Positions 39,331 to 50,993 of a stretch of 64,000 nt of DNA are shown piece by piece (within the stretch, counting starts at the first letter, position 1; every line of letters begins with the position of its first letter). The translations under genes were made by a program, and so were the position numbers. The DNA comes from Palaemon carinicauda (lineage: Eukaryota > Arthropoda > Malacostraca > Decapoda > Palaemonidae): positions 54,015,264 through 54,079,263 of the forward strand of contig NC_090751.1 in NCBI RefSeq assembly GCF_036898095.1, read 5' to 3'. The notes under the pieces were generated by a model. It was given only the letters and a program-made list of their open reading frames with translations. It did not search any database and was not told the origin of the DNA.

Positions 39331-39510
39331 TATGAAGAAATACAAGTTAGGGCTAGTAATAGGGTGATTATGAGAATTGTAATAAATATATAGAACATCT
39401 TAGCCCATGAAAGAAAATACATACAATTTACGTGGATTCCGCTGGGTGTTTGTAAATATTTGTAAATTTAAAGCAATAATCTGTTTCATGTACTTACTAG
39501 TGAGTAAATA

Positions 39511-39552
39511 ATATGTATGTATGTATATATGTATGTATGTATGTATGTATGT

Positions 39553-39608
<56 letters not shown>
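39511..39608. repeat. (TATG)n-(TA)n microsatellite
   Basis: About nine TATG-type units, then about 28 TA units. Confidence 0.95.
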
Positions 39609-39611
<3 letters not shown>

Positions 39612-39710
39612 CAATATTATTATTATCATACGAGTATGGTTTCCTGGTCTGGGCACCAAAAATATATTATAATATGGCTCGTGACTGGGAACCAAACATA
39701 TAATATATAC

Positions 39711-40744
39711 TACGACTGGCAAGTTAATCAACCTCTCGAATTCCAAACTCACTTGTTTGCTTTTACATTAAAATTGTTACACTTCAAAATTTAATAGACG
39801 AATTCTGAGACAGTTGAATAACTCCCTGAAAGCAATATTTAAAACACCGAATATCCAAAGGTCTCTTAAGTACACTCAAAACCAAACTGGGTAATTATTA
39901 TTGTGAATATACAAATAGCTCTAACTTCGGTTCGAAACAGGATATGACCGAATTCTGTTCTAAACAATGGTGATTGGAATAATACACTCTTTACAGAAAT
40001 AAATATATTCTACATAAATTACAACACTTTGAAAGAATTTACATAATAACAAAATAAGTCACTCGAAAACATGTAAGTCTGAACAAAACTTAGATTAAGA
40101 CAAAAATGTTACAATCTGAAAATTATATAATTACTTGACTTTAAATGATAAATCTGAATAAACCTTTGACTAACAAAATAAATAAGACTTATGAAAATTA
40201 TACATTCACTTGTTTCACTTGAAATTAAATCTGAATACAATATTTAAGTTTGTCACTTAATGAAAAATAGATAACCAGATCACAATACAAATACCTAACC
40301 TTCCTACAGGGCCATTACAAAAACGTTACACAATGCCAACACTTACCCTAATACAAAGAATTCAAAATCACCGTTTCGTCTTACGTATCTTTTCAACACA
40401 CAATATACGCGGGAGGACAAAATCACTTTGGAGAGGATACACTATAGGTACTGAACACTTTTAAAACAATACTCTGAACTGCGTGCGAGAGAGGGAGACG
40501 GGAAGTTGGCTGTCTTAAGGCTGCAATTCTCTATCTGTCTATCTAACACTGGTGGTCGCCTTATATATATGGAACCTAGCTAGTTCCAGAAATTTCCCAG
40601 AGATTTGGGAAGCATGGTGGGCCGGGCATAAGCGTCAAAGTTACCAAGTATCGCTCTCCCAAACGTATAATCACGCCACACCAGACTGCCCTCTCGGTCA
40701 GATAGCTTTGCCCACCCTTTGTCACCGAAAAAAAAAAAAAAAAA
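39711..40744 (-). repeat. LTR-like dispersed repeat, copy A
   Basis: About 1 kb that aligns by eye with 60093-61130, for example GTGATTGGAATAATACAC against GTGATTGAAATAATATAC, and AATAAATATATTCTA in both. Both copies end in an A run at high coordinate after a TGCCCAC block. Read on the minus strand, a TATATATAAGG box (40559-40572) is followed by a plausible transcription start region. Beyond the low-coordinate end, TGGTGCCCAGACCAGG (complement of 39643-39658) could be a tRNA primer-binding site. A solo LTR is the leading idea; no pol or gag is present. Confidence 0.5.
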
Positions 40745-41286
<542 letters not shown>

Positions 41287-41474
41287 GTGCTAGGCGGTAT
41301 ATCTTAGTAATCCATGTTTGCCAACGGTTATACTAGTATAGGCGGATGAGCAACTAGGTGGAGAAATGAAAGCTTTTGGTGTGTAGGAAATACCCCCCTA
41401 AATCTCCATGAAGTCACTGGCAGCAGGGTGACCGATTGGGTTTAAGGCGATGGAAAACTGTCTCTTAGGCTTTT

Positions 41475-41615
41475 AGTCCTTTTATCATCTATTGCAATTC
41501 CTTCCTTCCATGATTCACTAAACATAAGTATGTCATCTGCAAATTTCAAGTTGTTAAGGTATTCCCCTTTAGCGTTAAGTCCTACATTTTTCCACTCTAA
41601 ATTGGAAGAGATATA
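41475..41615 (-). pseudogene. RTE-like RT fragment with catalytic box
   Basis: A minus-strand open stretch reads LEWKNVGLNAKGEYLNNLKF then ADDILMFSESW: the FADD catalytic box and preceding strand of the same RTE-like family as 20680-21945. It stops matching about 12 residues past the box. About 185 bp to the left (41290-41474) are of unknown origin. Confidence 0.75.
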
Positions 41616-41620
41616 TAGAA

Positions 41621-41842
41621 TCATTCAGCAGAGTACAGAAAAAAACATCTAAAAAGGTGTAATTTATTTTGGGAGGTTTCGAACAAAGCTTCGTTAAAGT
41701 TTATACAAATGACTTTAAAAAGGGTAAATCGGACATCAAAATTATCTAGAAAAAATTTAAGTTAATATCACTTTACAATTTTTAGCAACAAAGCAAAGAA
41801 GGGTCAGTGCTTAACAAAACATCCAAAGGAGAAAGAGAAGCA
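41621..41842 (-). mobile_element. Penelope-like element 3' end, minus copy
   Basis: On the minus strand: an inverted repeat AACGAAG/CTTTGTT, then CGAAACCTCCCAAAATAAAT, then TGTACTCTGCTGA. This parallels the 3' end at 59840-59915 (hairpin, GAAACGTCTC, TAAATTATGG, GGACCCTGCTG). No coding part remains. It meets the next feature head to head near 41842. Confidence 0.65.
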
Positions 41843-42125
41843 TAACTGAAGTCGTAGGTTGGTATCATATCTCAATCATTCCTTCTTCCCTTTCTACTTT
41901 GGATGGTTTGGTGAGCGCTGGCCGTCCTTGTTTTTACTGAAAAATTTTAAGATATATTAACTTTAATTTCTATAAATAACTTTAATGTGCCATTAACCCT
42001 ATCTTAAGCTATCTTGTAAATTTCAACGAATGTTTTAAATATGCAGACTGAAAATAAACAATATTTGTTCGAAACGTCTCTAAGTAAACTATGGCCATTT
42101 TAGACGTTTTCAGGACCCAGCTGAA
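41843..42125 (+). mobile_element. Penelope-like element 3' end, plus copy
   Basis: Begins with GAAGCATAACTGAAGTCGTA, matching the end of the coding region of the copy at 59071-59925. It continues through a GGTTTGGTGAGCGCTGG block and ends with an AACAA/TTGTT hairpin followed by CGAAACGTCTCTAAGTAAAC and CAGGACCCAGCTG. It runs directly into a TA array. The hairpin-GAAAC-GTC arrangement is preserved. Confidence 0.75.
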
Positions 42126-42130
42126 TGCAT

Positions 42131-42131
42131 T

Positions 42132-42187
<56 letters not shown>

Positions 42188-42211
42188 TGTATATATATGT
42201 ATATATATATG

Positions 42212-42246
<35 letters not shown>
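42131..42246. repeat. (TA)n array with TATG variants
   Basis: TA array starting at the Penelope-like 3' end. Confidence 0.95.
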
Positions 42247-42331
42247 GCATGTGTCTAGAACAATATTTTGTAATTTTAAAGCCATCTTCATAAATGTTTC
42301 ATGTAATTATTTTCATGAGCATTGAATACAA

Positions 42332-42334
42332 TAT

Positions 42335-42423
<89 letters not shown>

Positions 42424-42477
42424 TGTGTGATAAGTGTCTGAATATGATTCTCCCTCAAGGTTAAATATAATTGCTGG

Positions 42478-42539
<62 letters not shown>

Positions 42540-42591
42540 TATATACACATATATATACATATTTATATATATATACACATATATATACATA
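42332..42591. repeat. (CA)n/(TA)n arrays flanking a short unique segment
   Basis: CA then TA arrays at 42332-42420, unique sequence 42421-42480, then a TA array with CACATA variants at 42481-42591. Confidence 0.93.
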
Positions 42592-44592
42592 AAATTATAG
42601 ATGCTCCTTATTCTTGAACGAAAAGATTCCAACCGAAAATATATTACAAAACCATATAACTGATACTGATGTGTTAATCGATATCAATGAAATCTTAGTA
42701 GTTTAAAAGACGAATAAGATCCAAGCTAAAAGTTGGTCTAACTGTAATCTTTACCAGAATGAGAATGAATATCCGATAAGCGGGATTTATTCTTGTGTAC
42801 AGGAGAATCCTCCCTGATTCAGCCGTTAAAGATTGAATGTGACAATAGTAGTATCAGTTTTACCCGAAGCAGCTTTTAGGGGGAAACGGCATACAGATGA
42901 GAAATATATTTCTGAGAACCATTAGGATATTCACTGAAATACTAATTTTATCAAGATATAAAAAAAAATTACAGTAAACCTATGTAAAACGCAAAAATAA
43001 AAACGTTTGATGACCCACTCATATCTCTACTAATTTATTCTTTATATAAAGTTGTGTCACGTCTCTGTCTAATGTGAATTTCATTATATTAACTTCAATA
43101 CATGGTGTATAGAAGAGAATACGCATACACATCTACCGTAGAACCAGTTAGTTATGGTTATAGGTCACAAATTACCCTTCTAATTCTTTCTTTATATTTT
43201 TACACAGATACAATGTCTTTTCCGAGCCCAGTTAACCTTCAGGAATATTTTGTAATTACTTTGCCGTTAACACTGTCAATAAAACAATTTGTGAACAAGT
43301 ATTTTTCATATTTTGTTATCCTAAAATACAACCTAATTTAATGTTATTATGAATAATCTTGCACAAGAACCCGTCAAAAGTCCTTACTCAAAAGGTTTCT
43401 GAAACATTCCGAAATATTCTAACCACAGAATAACATGAGGACTTTGCAACTTGCCCAATAGTTAAACCTATTTCTAAGTACCATATACAGTATATTCTAA
43501 ATTTCGTATATCGATATTAAAAACTATTATATAATGTTACAATATATCCTATCTTTCGAACAAAGAAAATTCATAATGCTTTTCATGAAATCTCAAGAAA
43601 AGGTAACTCGGGAACTTCAAACAAAAAGGTGATCGACTCTTCTTTTGAGACGCTACAATTAGAATCCAACTGAAACCAGCTGATGATTATCTTGAAAAGC
43701 GAAATTTTAAGAATGGGTGATTTAGTTTCAATAACGGTAAGGTTATCATAAAATAAAACTTCTAGCACACACAGCTAGAGTAACCTTTTGCAACGTTAAT
43801 GCAATGGGAAAAAAATTGTTTCAAGTTTATATGTTTACAATAAAAAATTATCAATTGGGATTAAAAACTGAACCTCATAAATGCCTATAGTGGGCTTCAA
43901 AGCGAATTAATTCTTTTATAATTCAATGGCAATGCATGGCACTAAAGAGACTTACTTGATTCAAGTTTACACTTTGGGAAGTCAACAATGACTTTCACAT
44001 AACTATGGCAAATTCAGATACAAAAAGATATCATAATTTCAACGCAACTTAATCATAAAAAATATAAACTGAGATTAGAGGGAAATTCATAAATGCTACA
44101 TTAAATTCTACTTAGATATGTAGCCTATATTTAGGAAATCAAAAAATATAGTAATATTTTCAATATCAGAGTATCTTTTGTAGTTCACGAAAATTAATAG
44201 TAAAATCCATCAAAAGTTTTCATATAAGTGAACAATAAAAATAAAGCATACTAAATCTTTAAAAGAAATGTTAATACAAAAACAATTCCTCATAACAGCT
44301 ATATTACTTAACATTTACCTAATACATATACCAAGAGATAACATGTTTTCATGTAAGTGATTTCCTATTTACACAAAATTCTAAAAAAAAAATAAATATA
44401 TACAACAAACTCAAAAGGCTTACTATAAAACTTCACCAAATGCTAGCACTGAAGTGTCTTTCTTTGGGTAAACAATCACAAACTAATTTCCATTCTAAAG
44501 ATGCTTAAACCTTACAGCTAATACCTGAATTTATACTTTATAATACAGATCAAAAGCCCTTCAAAGAACTTTAACCATATGGCTCTATGCCG
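42592..44592. other. Unassigned AT-rich sequence
   Basis: Two kilobases with no recognisable gene or repeat. Confidence 0.45.
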
Positions 44593-44694
44593 CAGGGGTC
44601 GGCAACCTATGGCACGCGTGCCAGACTTGGCACGCGGAGTGCTAGTCTATGGCACATCATTTGATTTGAAGGAGCAAAGAAATAATCTAAAAAA

Positions 44695-44696
44695 TG

Positions 44697-44779
<83 letters not shown>

Positions 44780-44838
44780 TGTATTCTGCATCATTAATTG
44801 TATCTTTATGCTTTATTTACTTTAGAATTTAAATTATG

Positions 44839-44918
<80 letters not shown>

Positions 44919-44978
44919 TGTATTCTGCATCATTAATTGTATCTTTATGCTTTATTTACTTTAGAATTTAAATTATCA
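44695..44978 (+). repeat. ~142-bp tandem duplication containing (GA)n
   Basis: Two successive units, each ATGCCGAGAG...(GA)n...ATGTGTATTCTGCATCATTA and ending TTTACTTTAGAATTTAAATT. The non-GA parts look identical. The duplication lies within the hAT element, so it arose after or during its life here. Confidence 0.9.
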
Positions 44979-44982
44979 TAGC

Positions 44983-44984
<2 letters not shown>

Positions 44985-45033
<49 letters not shown>

Positions 45034-45051
45034 TTATGTGTGTGTGTGTGT
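44985..45051. repeat. (TA)n-(TG)n microsatellite inside the hAT element
   Basis: About 14 TA units then TG units broken by TTTATG. Confidence 0.95.
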
Positions 45052-45283
45052 GTATCTGACAACATTTCCTTTCCTATTATATGTGCCGGTCAGCACAATT
45101 ACGATTTTGCATGCCATAATCCTGGATCAAGTAACTTCCACGATCAGGTCTTATTGGGTACTTAAGAGTATGGTACGTTTTATATCTCCTTGAGATGTTG
45201 ATTACAATACCTGAGTGTGGTCCCTGTTGTTTCAGTGAGTCTTTAGTCGCAGTACGTAATATTCTTTCTAATTAATTGTCACC

Positions 45284-46023
45284 ATGGCTACGGCGAAAAA
45301 AAAAAAAAAAAACTCAAGCTTGATGTCTGACTATTTCAGTAATCATGGACAAATTGTCGTACTGTGTGAGCTCTCTGCCCCCGGAATGTCGTATGTCACA
45401 CATCGTGTATTAAACCACAATTTGCAAAAAAACATAAGCAGGTTTGCAAGGCTAGTTCTGATAAGGCTGAGACTAAGAGAAACAAACACGTTATTCTTAA
45501 GGATAAAAGACATGCCTGTCTCAGCTAGAACCGTGAGAGATGTATTTTCGAAATTGACAATAATGTAAGTCAGCAGCAAACGGTTACTTTAACAAGTACA
45601 CCAGTGCTCAGTGTGACCCCGGATGAAGGCCTGGATATCAATGATATTCCCTGCTTGACTGTCTTTGCCAGGTATAGTGACACAGAGGTACACGAGGAGC
45701 TGAGCTGTCTAAAATCTATGTATGGCACCACCGAGAGAGAAGACATACTGAAGGCTTCACTAGCCATTTTGAGAACAGGGGGTTAGAAATGGGAAAGATC
45801 TTACAATTACAACAGATGGTGCCCCTATTATGTATAGAAAAAATAAGGTCTTTACAAAATGGCTGAGGATAAAATTGGACATCCCATTCTAAAATTACAC
45901 TGCATAGTTTACCAAGAAATTTTTTGTCCCAAGATCTCGAGCTCTGTTCTCAGGGTGATGAATACTGTTACAAAAGTACTAAATTTTTGTTACAAAGAAT
46001 ACTATATGCAACAAAATTATTAA
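45284..46023 (+). pseudogene. Broken hAT transposase
   Basis: Three successive frames give transposase-like segments. 45284-45568: N-terminal piece with an ATG and a lysine run, ending PVSARTVRDVFSK. 45604-45786: DINDIPCLTVFARY, EVHEELSCLKSMYGTT and EDILKA. Then about 45795-45835: DLTITTDGAP. The last frame, 45859-46023, gives MAEDKIGHPILKLHCIVYQE then VMNTVTKVLNF before a stop. The order matches the middle of hAT transposases (D-rich TTDGAPxMxG segment, then an LHCIxHQE helix). The insertion domain and C-terminal dimerisation region are absent. Confidence 0.8.
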
Positions 46024-46205
46024 AGTTATGTAATGCATGTTCAGGAAAACACATTAAGATTAAAATGATCACTAAATACTGTAAAATTGTAATTTTTAAT
46101 TTTCTTATTTAGTACTAAAAAATATCAACTGGCACGCAAGGTAGTAAGAAATAATGGTATTAATTATAAAGTGGCACATTGTGTTCAAAAGGTTGCCGAC
46201 CCCTG

Positions 46206-47514
46206 TCTATGGTATGTAGTTATTAACAGTAATGATTATCACCAATATCTTACCCTCATAAGAGTCTTCAGTAAAATAACTCACCCAATCTTACTTTCGA
46301 TATCAGAATTACAATTTGCTAGAAATGAAACGATTTCCTCAGAACTTCTTAATAAAATCCTTCTCTAATACACTTAATGGGACACCAAATGTAGATGTCT
46401 CTCAGAAAATTGACGTACCATGTACGTCAACTTCAGGGGCACTTGTAGAAGCACTACAATGAACTCAAAATCAAACTTACTTTATCATATTCAAATTGAA
46501 ACAAACTTTATATGAAGCAATGTACAAAAACTAGATATCCTTCATAAGGATTTACGATAAAACTTGCAACTCTTCATGAGTTCCATTATAAACCAAACCT
46601 CAATCCCATTACAAAGTCAAGATAATAGAAGCAGCTTTGAATACAGTTAACTCTTCAACATATCCCAGCTCACTGAAACTCCACGAATAAAATGATGAGG
46701 CTTGTTTAGATAAAAGCGGATCTGTGCCGCTTCTAAACCATTGGACAAAGGACTATCAGGATAAATAAGAACAGGAAGTTAAATTATAAGGTTCATCCAT
46801 CTAAAACCTCATTGCATAGGTATTTATGAAATACTTGATAAAAAAAAAAAAAAATAATCCAAACAGTAAACAGAATTTTCGGTTAAAATTAAATTCCAGT
46901 AACCCATAAACTGGCAAATAAAAATAATAAAAGTATTATAGTATCCATATGTTCCAAATAAATATCACGCAACTTTAAATAAACCTAAAGTAAAAGGGAC
47001 CCATACATTAAATGACAAATAAAAAATGGAAAATTGCAATCATTCCAATGAAAACTCACATGAAAAAATCCGTGAAATACAGGTAACGTCTTCCAAAAGT
47101 CAGTCCTTAAAAGAAGAACGCTTAAACAATTTTGTATAATTTCAATAAATTTTAAATTAATCATTATGCCAATCATTCCTTTCAGTCTTACACAAGAATA
47201 AATTCAGGAAGACAGAATGAAACCAAGTCTAAGAAATAACTTCTCGGGTAAAAGCTAGCAATCAATACCTGAAATACTTTAGTAAAAAACAAATTCCAGC
47301 TATATAATAGATTCAGTCTTTGTCCTTGTTTTTGGGGGGGTTCATCTTCAAGAGAAATGTCGTGAAGGCAACAGTACTGAGTATAAAAAATTCCCATAAC
47401 AAGAAAGACAGAGATGTTCACATTTAAGTATACACTCGTTGAGGAAATAAAATGTGATAAGGAGAAGCATTGCTTGAGCAATTATTTGTCGAGTAATTAA
47501 ATTATCAAAACATT
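46206..47514. other. Unassigned sequence with one short palindrome
   Basis: No gene recognised. TTGACGTAC-CAT-GTACGTCAA at 46410-46430 is a perfect 9-bp inverted repeat with 3-bp spacer. Confidence 0.4.
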
Positions 47515-47660
47515 TCCAAGCCCAAGCTCAAGAGGACGGTTAGGTGGCAGGCATTACTAGATAATATCAGGTTTGAGTAGTGGCACCAACTCCGAACTCA
47601 CAGATTGTGGGACAGGGACGTTTCAAATATGCTACCTAAGCATAATGGTATAGCAATCTA
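47515..47660 (-). repeat. Degraded SINE copy (minus)
   Basis: On the minus strand AAACGTCCCTGTCCCACAAT, then GTGAGTTCGGAGTTG, then CCACCTAACCGTCCTCTTGA follow in the same order as ACGTCCCTGCCTAACG, GCGTTCGAGACCTGC and CTCACCATCCTTGTGA of the SINE at 25734. It is truncated after this block. Confidence 0.5.
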
Positions 47661-47755
47661 CCTAAAATGTATGAAGAAAAAACCTCTGATAATTTTAAAG
47701 TTTGAATTTATATTTAGGACTTAAGCAATCTATATGATCCTTAAAAACTAATACT

Positions 47756-47812
47756 ATAAAAATTAATATACACAAGACTGATGATAAAAATTAATATAAA
47801 CAAGACTGATAA
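47756..47812. repeat. 28-bp tandem duplication
   Basis: ATAAAAATTAATATACACAA then GACTGATG is followed by a second copy ATAAAAATTAATATAAACAA then GACTGATA. Confidence 0.85.
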
Positions 47813-48261
47813 CATCAATGATAATAACAAAAATGATAATCATACCAAACCAAAATTAAGAGAATAGTAACTAATTCTTATTGACTTCCGATTAATTTGT
47901 TATAGTCTCAAGTCTATTAGAACTTCATGAAACTTACATTACAAAGTAAAATTAGATAAATAAATAAGTAATCAAATGCAAATGGTTGAACAGAAAAATA
48001 AGATTCACGCAATGCAAATAAAAAATCATCAGTAAATTCGATTAGGTGACACCAAAAATTAACATACCATCGAAATAATATACCAAATGGCCGCTTTTAA
48101 ATGATACCACAATGTACACATGCTTTCAATAATTTCGGTGCACATAATAGAGCAAAATGTTATCTGGGAATTCCACTATACACGGTACGAAAATTGTTTT
48201 TCTTCCCGTATCTACAGTATAAGAATAGGGTGGCTTTCATTTTACTGAAATTATAAAATAA
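47813..48261. other. Unassigned AT-rich sequence
   Basis: Nothing recognised. Confidence 0.4.
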
Positions 48262-48454
48262 CTAAGAAAGTAATTTTGTTACTAAATCATCATTGTTATA
48301 CCATCTAGGATCATGCATTTTGTCACACGGGTATTGCCTGCTACATTTTGGAGTGCCCCGATGCAAACTGAGCTTTCTGTGACTTGTGTTGTAACCCAAT
48401 AAGCCAGGTTTGTCACATGCAGGTATACACTTGTATTTAAGAAAAAAACAACTG
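48262..48454 (-). CDS. Candidate minus-strand terminal coding segment, Cys-rich (hypothetical)
   Basis: An open minus-strand stretch less AT-rich than its flanks reads YKCIPACDKPGLLGYNTSH, then RKLSLHRGTPKCSRQYPCDK, then MHDPRWYNNDDLVTKLLS and a stop at 48262. It has four or five cysteines and no low complexity. It is in frame, without a stop, with the 44-bp candidate exon 30-50 bp upstream. I do not recognise the domain. It could be a terminal exon, a processed fragment or a repeat; a chance frame is also possible. Confidence 0.25.
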
Positions 48455-48483
48455 AAAAACACATGGTAGATCGAAGAACTTAC

Positions 48484-48527
48484 CTGTTTTCGAACGAAAA
48501 CTGGAAGGTCAAAGGCTACCACATTAC
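48484..48527 (-). CDS. Candidate 44-bp microexon with consensus splice sites
   Basis: Minus strand: TTGTCTATTGCAG|GTAATG...AAACAG|GTAAGTTC. Acceptor and donor both fit consensus. The open frame starts with the last two bases of a split codon and codes NVVAFDLPVFVRKQ, ending on a complete codon. If the next segment is spliced after AAATACAAG, the intron is only about 53 bp; alternatively the downstream exon lies elsewhere. No family is recognised. The call rests on splice signals and composition. Confidence 0.35.
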
Positions 48528-48714
48528 CTGCAATAGACAATAAAATCAGTCAGGCATATATATCGATTGCGGAATGCAAAGTAAATAGCGTTAATCAAAA
48601 TTAGTTTGCCTAATTATTGTAAAAACCCTTTAAACGTTTTTGTTATATTGTAAAGAGGTAAATGGGTAAATAGTATTCTTCTTGGAGTATGAACTCTCAG
48701 GAAACCTCCTCTAA

Positions 48715-48815
48715 ACTTTATATTACAGTATTTACTTATGGATACTGGTAATAGATCATGAATGTCTATAATTATATATATATATATAATTATATATATA
48801 TATACACACACACAT

Positions 48816-48879
<64 letters not shown>

Positions 48880-49403
48880 TGTATATGTAGACATTCATGA
48901 TTTATTACCAGTATCCATTAGTAAACACTGTTTTATAGATTATTCAATTATTTATTTTCATAGACTGCATTAACATAGCGGTATTTATTAAAACAAAAGC
49001 CATAGATGAATATACTTGTAATGGAAAATTAATCACATTATCAAAGTAACCGTCAAAAGAGTATCTATTACTTATGACCACAGCCTTGTTTCCTCAAACT
49101 CGGAGAAAGGATATATTCTAATGCCTGATCTCTTCTAAAACTTCTTTCATAAATGATAACAACGGAAGAAAAATTTAATGGGAATCCAAGAGTAACTTGT
49201 GGAGATGTACTACGAGTACAGACAGACAAACAAAAAAATTTAGGAAAATATACTAACTTTGATTCTCGTGATCATGAAACGACTTTAAACAGGGTTAAAG
49301 ACAAGCTACAGAGTTGAAAGAATTCTCCCTTTGTTCACCAATGGCAAAAGAAAATACCGCTATGTTAATGCAGTTTATGAAAATAAATATTTCAATAATC
49401 TAT
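48715..49403. repeat. Nested inverted repeats (foldback-like)
   Basis: Inner pair: GGATACTGGTAATAGATCAT plus GAATGTC (48740-48766) against its complement at 48890-48917, with weaker pairing outward to about 48715 and 48945, around a TA/CA microsatellite loop. Outer pair: 48936-48990 (ATAGATTATTCAATTATTTA ... AACATAGCGGTATTT) against the complement of 49349-49403. No terminal repeats or transposase of a known class were found. Confidence 0.8.
48771..48875. repeat. (TA)n-(CA)n-(TA)n microsatellite
   Basis: Forms the loop of the inner inverted repeat. Confidence 0.95.
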
Positions 49404-49469
49404 AAAACAAAATGTTACTTCAGTGTTTAACTGGAAAATATATCTGTATATATGCATTTACACTTCTGA

Positions 49470-50360
49470 CAAGGAGACCCCATCTCTCCTAAATTATTCA
49501 AAACATGCCTAGATGTTTTTTAAGAATGTATATTGGGAAAATGTAGAGATCAACATTAATGGGGAATACCTTAACACTTTGAAATTTGTAGATGACATAA
49601 TTCTATTTAGTGAATCATAGGAGGAATTGCAAAAGATGAGAGATTTGAATAGAGAAAGTAGAAATGTACGACTGAAAATTAATATGAATAAAACGAAGAT
49701 AATTCGGCGTCAGTGACCTTAGATGGCAGGATGCCAGAAAACTTAAAATCAATTAATCAATTAATGAAAATAGAGAGTTAATAAATAAGGTTAAAAATAT
49801 AGTGTTTCCCCAAGACATGAGACCGAAATTAAAGAAGGATAAGCGTGGAATGGAGAGCTTTAAGTAAACAAAATGAAATTACGAAAATTAAGATTCCACT
49901 GTCTAAAAAGAAAATTATTTAATCAGATGGTTCTATCAGTGTAAACTTATACATAAAAGTATTGGAGCCTTGCTAAAGCCTAAGAACATAATCTAGTTAG
50001 AACTAAAAAAGCAATGGAATGATGAATGATGGAATAACACTAAGAGACATAAGAAGAGCAACATGAATACGAACGACAGCAAACTAATGTAGAGGATATT
50101 CTAACAAATAAGAAAAAGATATGGGCATGGCCAGGACATATGATTGAAATGAGAGATAATAAATGGACATTAAGAATAACCCATTAAGAATAAAAGAAAG
50201 TCCCTAGACATTGCAACCGAAACAGAGGAAGAAAGAAAAGACGATGGATTGACGAGCTAAAAAAATTTGCGGGCGTGGACATGCATAGAAAGAGCATAAA
50301 CAAAAGCTTGTGAAGGACATGTTTGAGGCCTTTGTCCTGCAGTGGATAGCAACAGCTGAT
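49470..50360 (+). pseudogene. RTE-like LINE RT pseudogene, copy 2
   Basis: Same family and orientation as 20680-21945, starting at the GDP-type motif (AAGGAGACCCCATCTCTCCT). It continues with INGEYLNTLKFVDDIILFSE (catalytic box, about 49553-49615), LKINMNKTK, and a C-terminal NPLRIKESP-like and RGRKKRRWIDEL-type block (about 50175-50260). It ends in AGCTGATGATGACACTCCTG. More 5'-truncated than copy 1, with many stops and shifts. Confidence 0.8.
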
Positions 50361-50925
50361 GATGACACTCCTGAAAGCAAAGATAACAGATTTCTACTTC
50401 TACAGGAAACACATGAATAACAATTTCCATTATTTGCGTATTTTCCATTTTTACTAACTATGAACCTCAACCCTAAAGACGCATTAGAAATATTAGTCAA
50501 GCATATAATCCTAATCCTTGCCATTTAAGACCACTAATGCAGCAAAACCCTTTCTTAAATTAATCTGTCATTAACCGTAATCACTTGGGTATTTCAAGAA
50601 AGAAGAAGTAAAGCTCGAGGACCTAAATTTAATTCGCACAGATTTAGCGAAAGATGAGGGGTACTTGGAACGCCGGGGAATGATGAAAAGAATGCACCTT
50701 TATTGATAATATAGGATGACCGTATAGATAAACAAAGATCGCAGGGTAAGGAATGGAAAATATAAATGCCGGCTGATACTTCTGAATGGCAAAATATAAC
50801 CTGGATCATTAACCTTATGCCATCTAATGTCAAATAAATATCTATCTAGTAAAACAAACTTGGGAGATAATAGATTTCCATTAAACATTACACTGTAAGG
50901 AACATGGTGTCCTAGTAGTCTTGAG

Positions 50926-50930
<5 letters not shown>
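50361..50930. other. Unassigned sequence
   Basis: No gene or repeat recognised. Confidence 0.4.

Positions 50931-50988
<58 letters not shown>
50931..50988. repeat. (CT)n microsatellite
   Basis: About 29 CT units. Confidence 0.96.

Positions 50989-50993
<5 letters not shown>

Larger units (their letters stand above)
44593..46205 (+). mobile_element. hAT-superfamily DNA transposon (non-autonomous, decayed)
   Basis: A 1,613-bp element bounded by perfect 16-bp terminal inverted repeats: CAGGGGTCGGCAACCT at 44593 and its complement ending at 46205. Subterminal GGCACGC motifs occur near both ends. Imperfect flanking similarity (CTATGCC left, TCTATGG right) may be a decayed target duplication. The interior holds a broken transposase (about 45284-46023) of the hAT group related to ZBED5/ZBED8, SCAND3 and GTF2IRD2-type sequences. 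Its C-terminal half is missing, so an internal deletion as well as frameshifts has inactivated it. GA and TA/TG arrays have expanded inside the 5' half. Confidence 0.85.
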
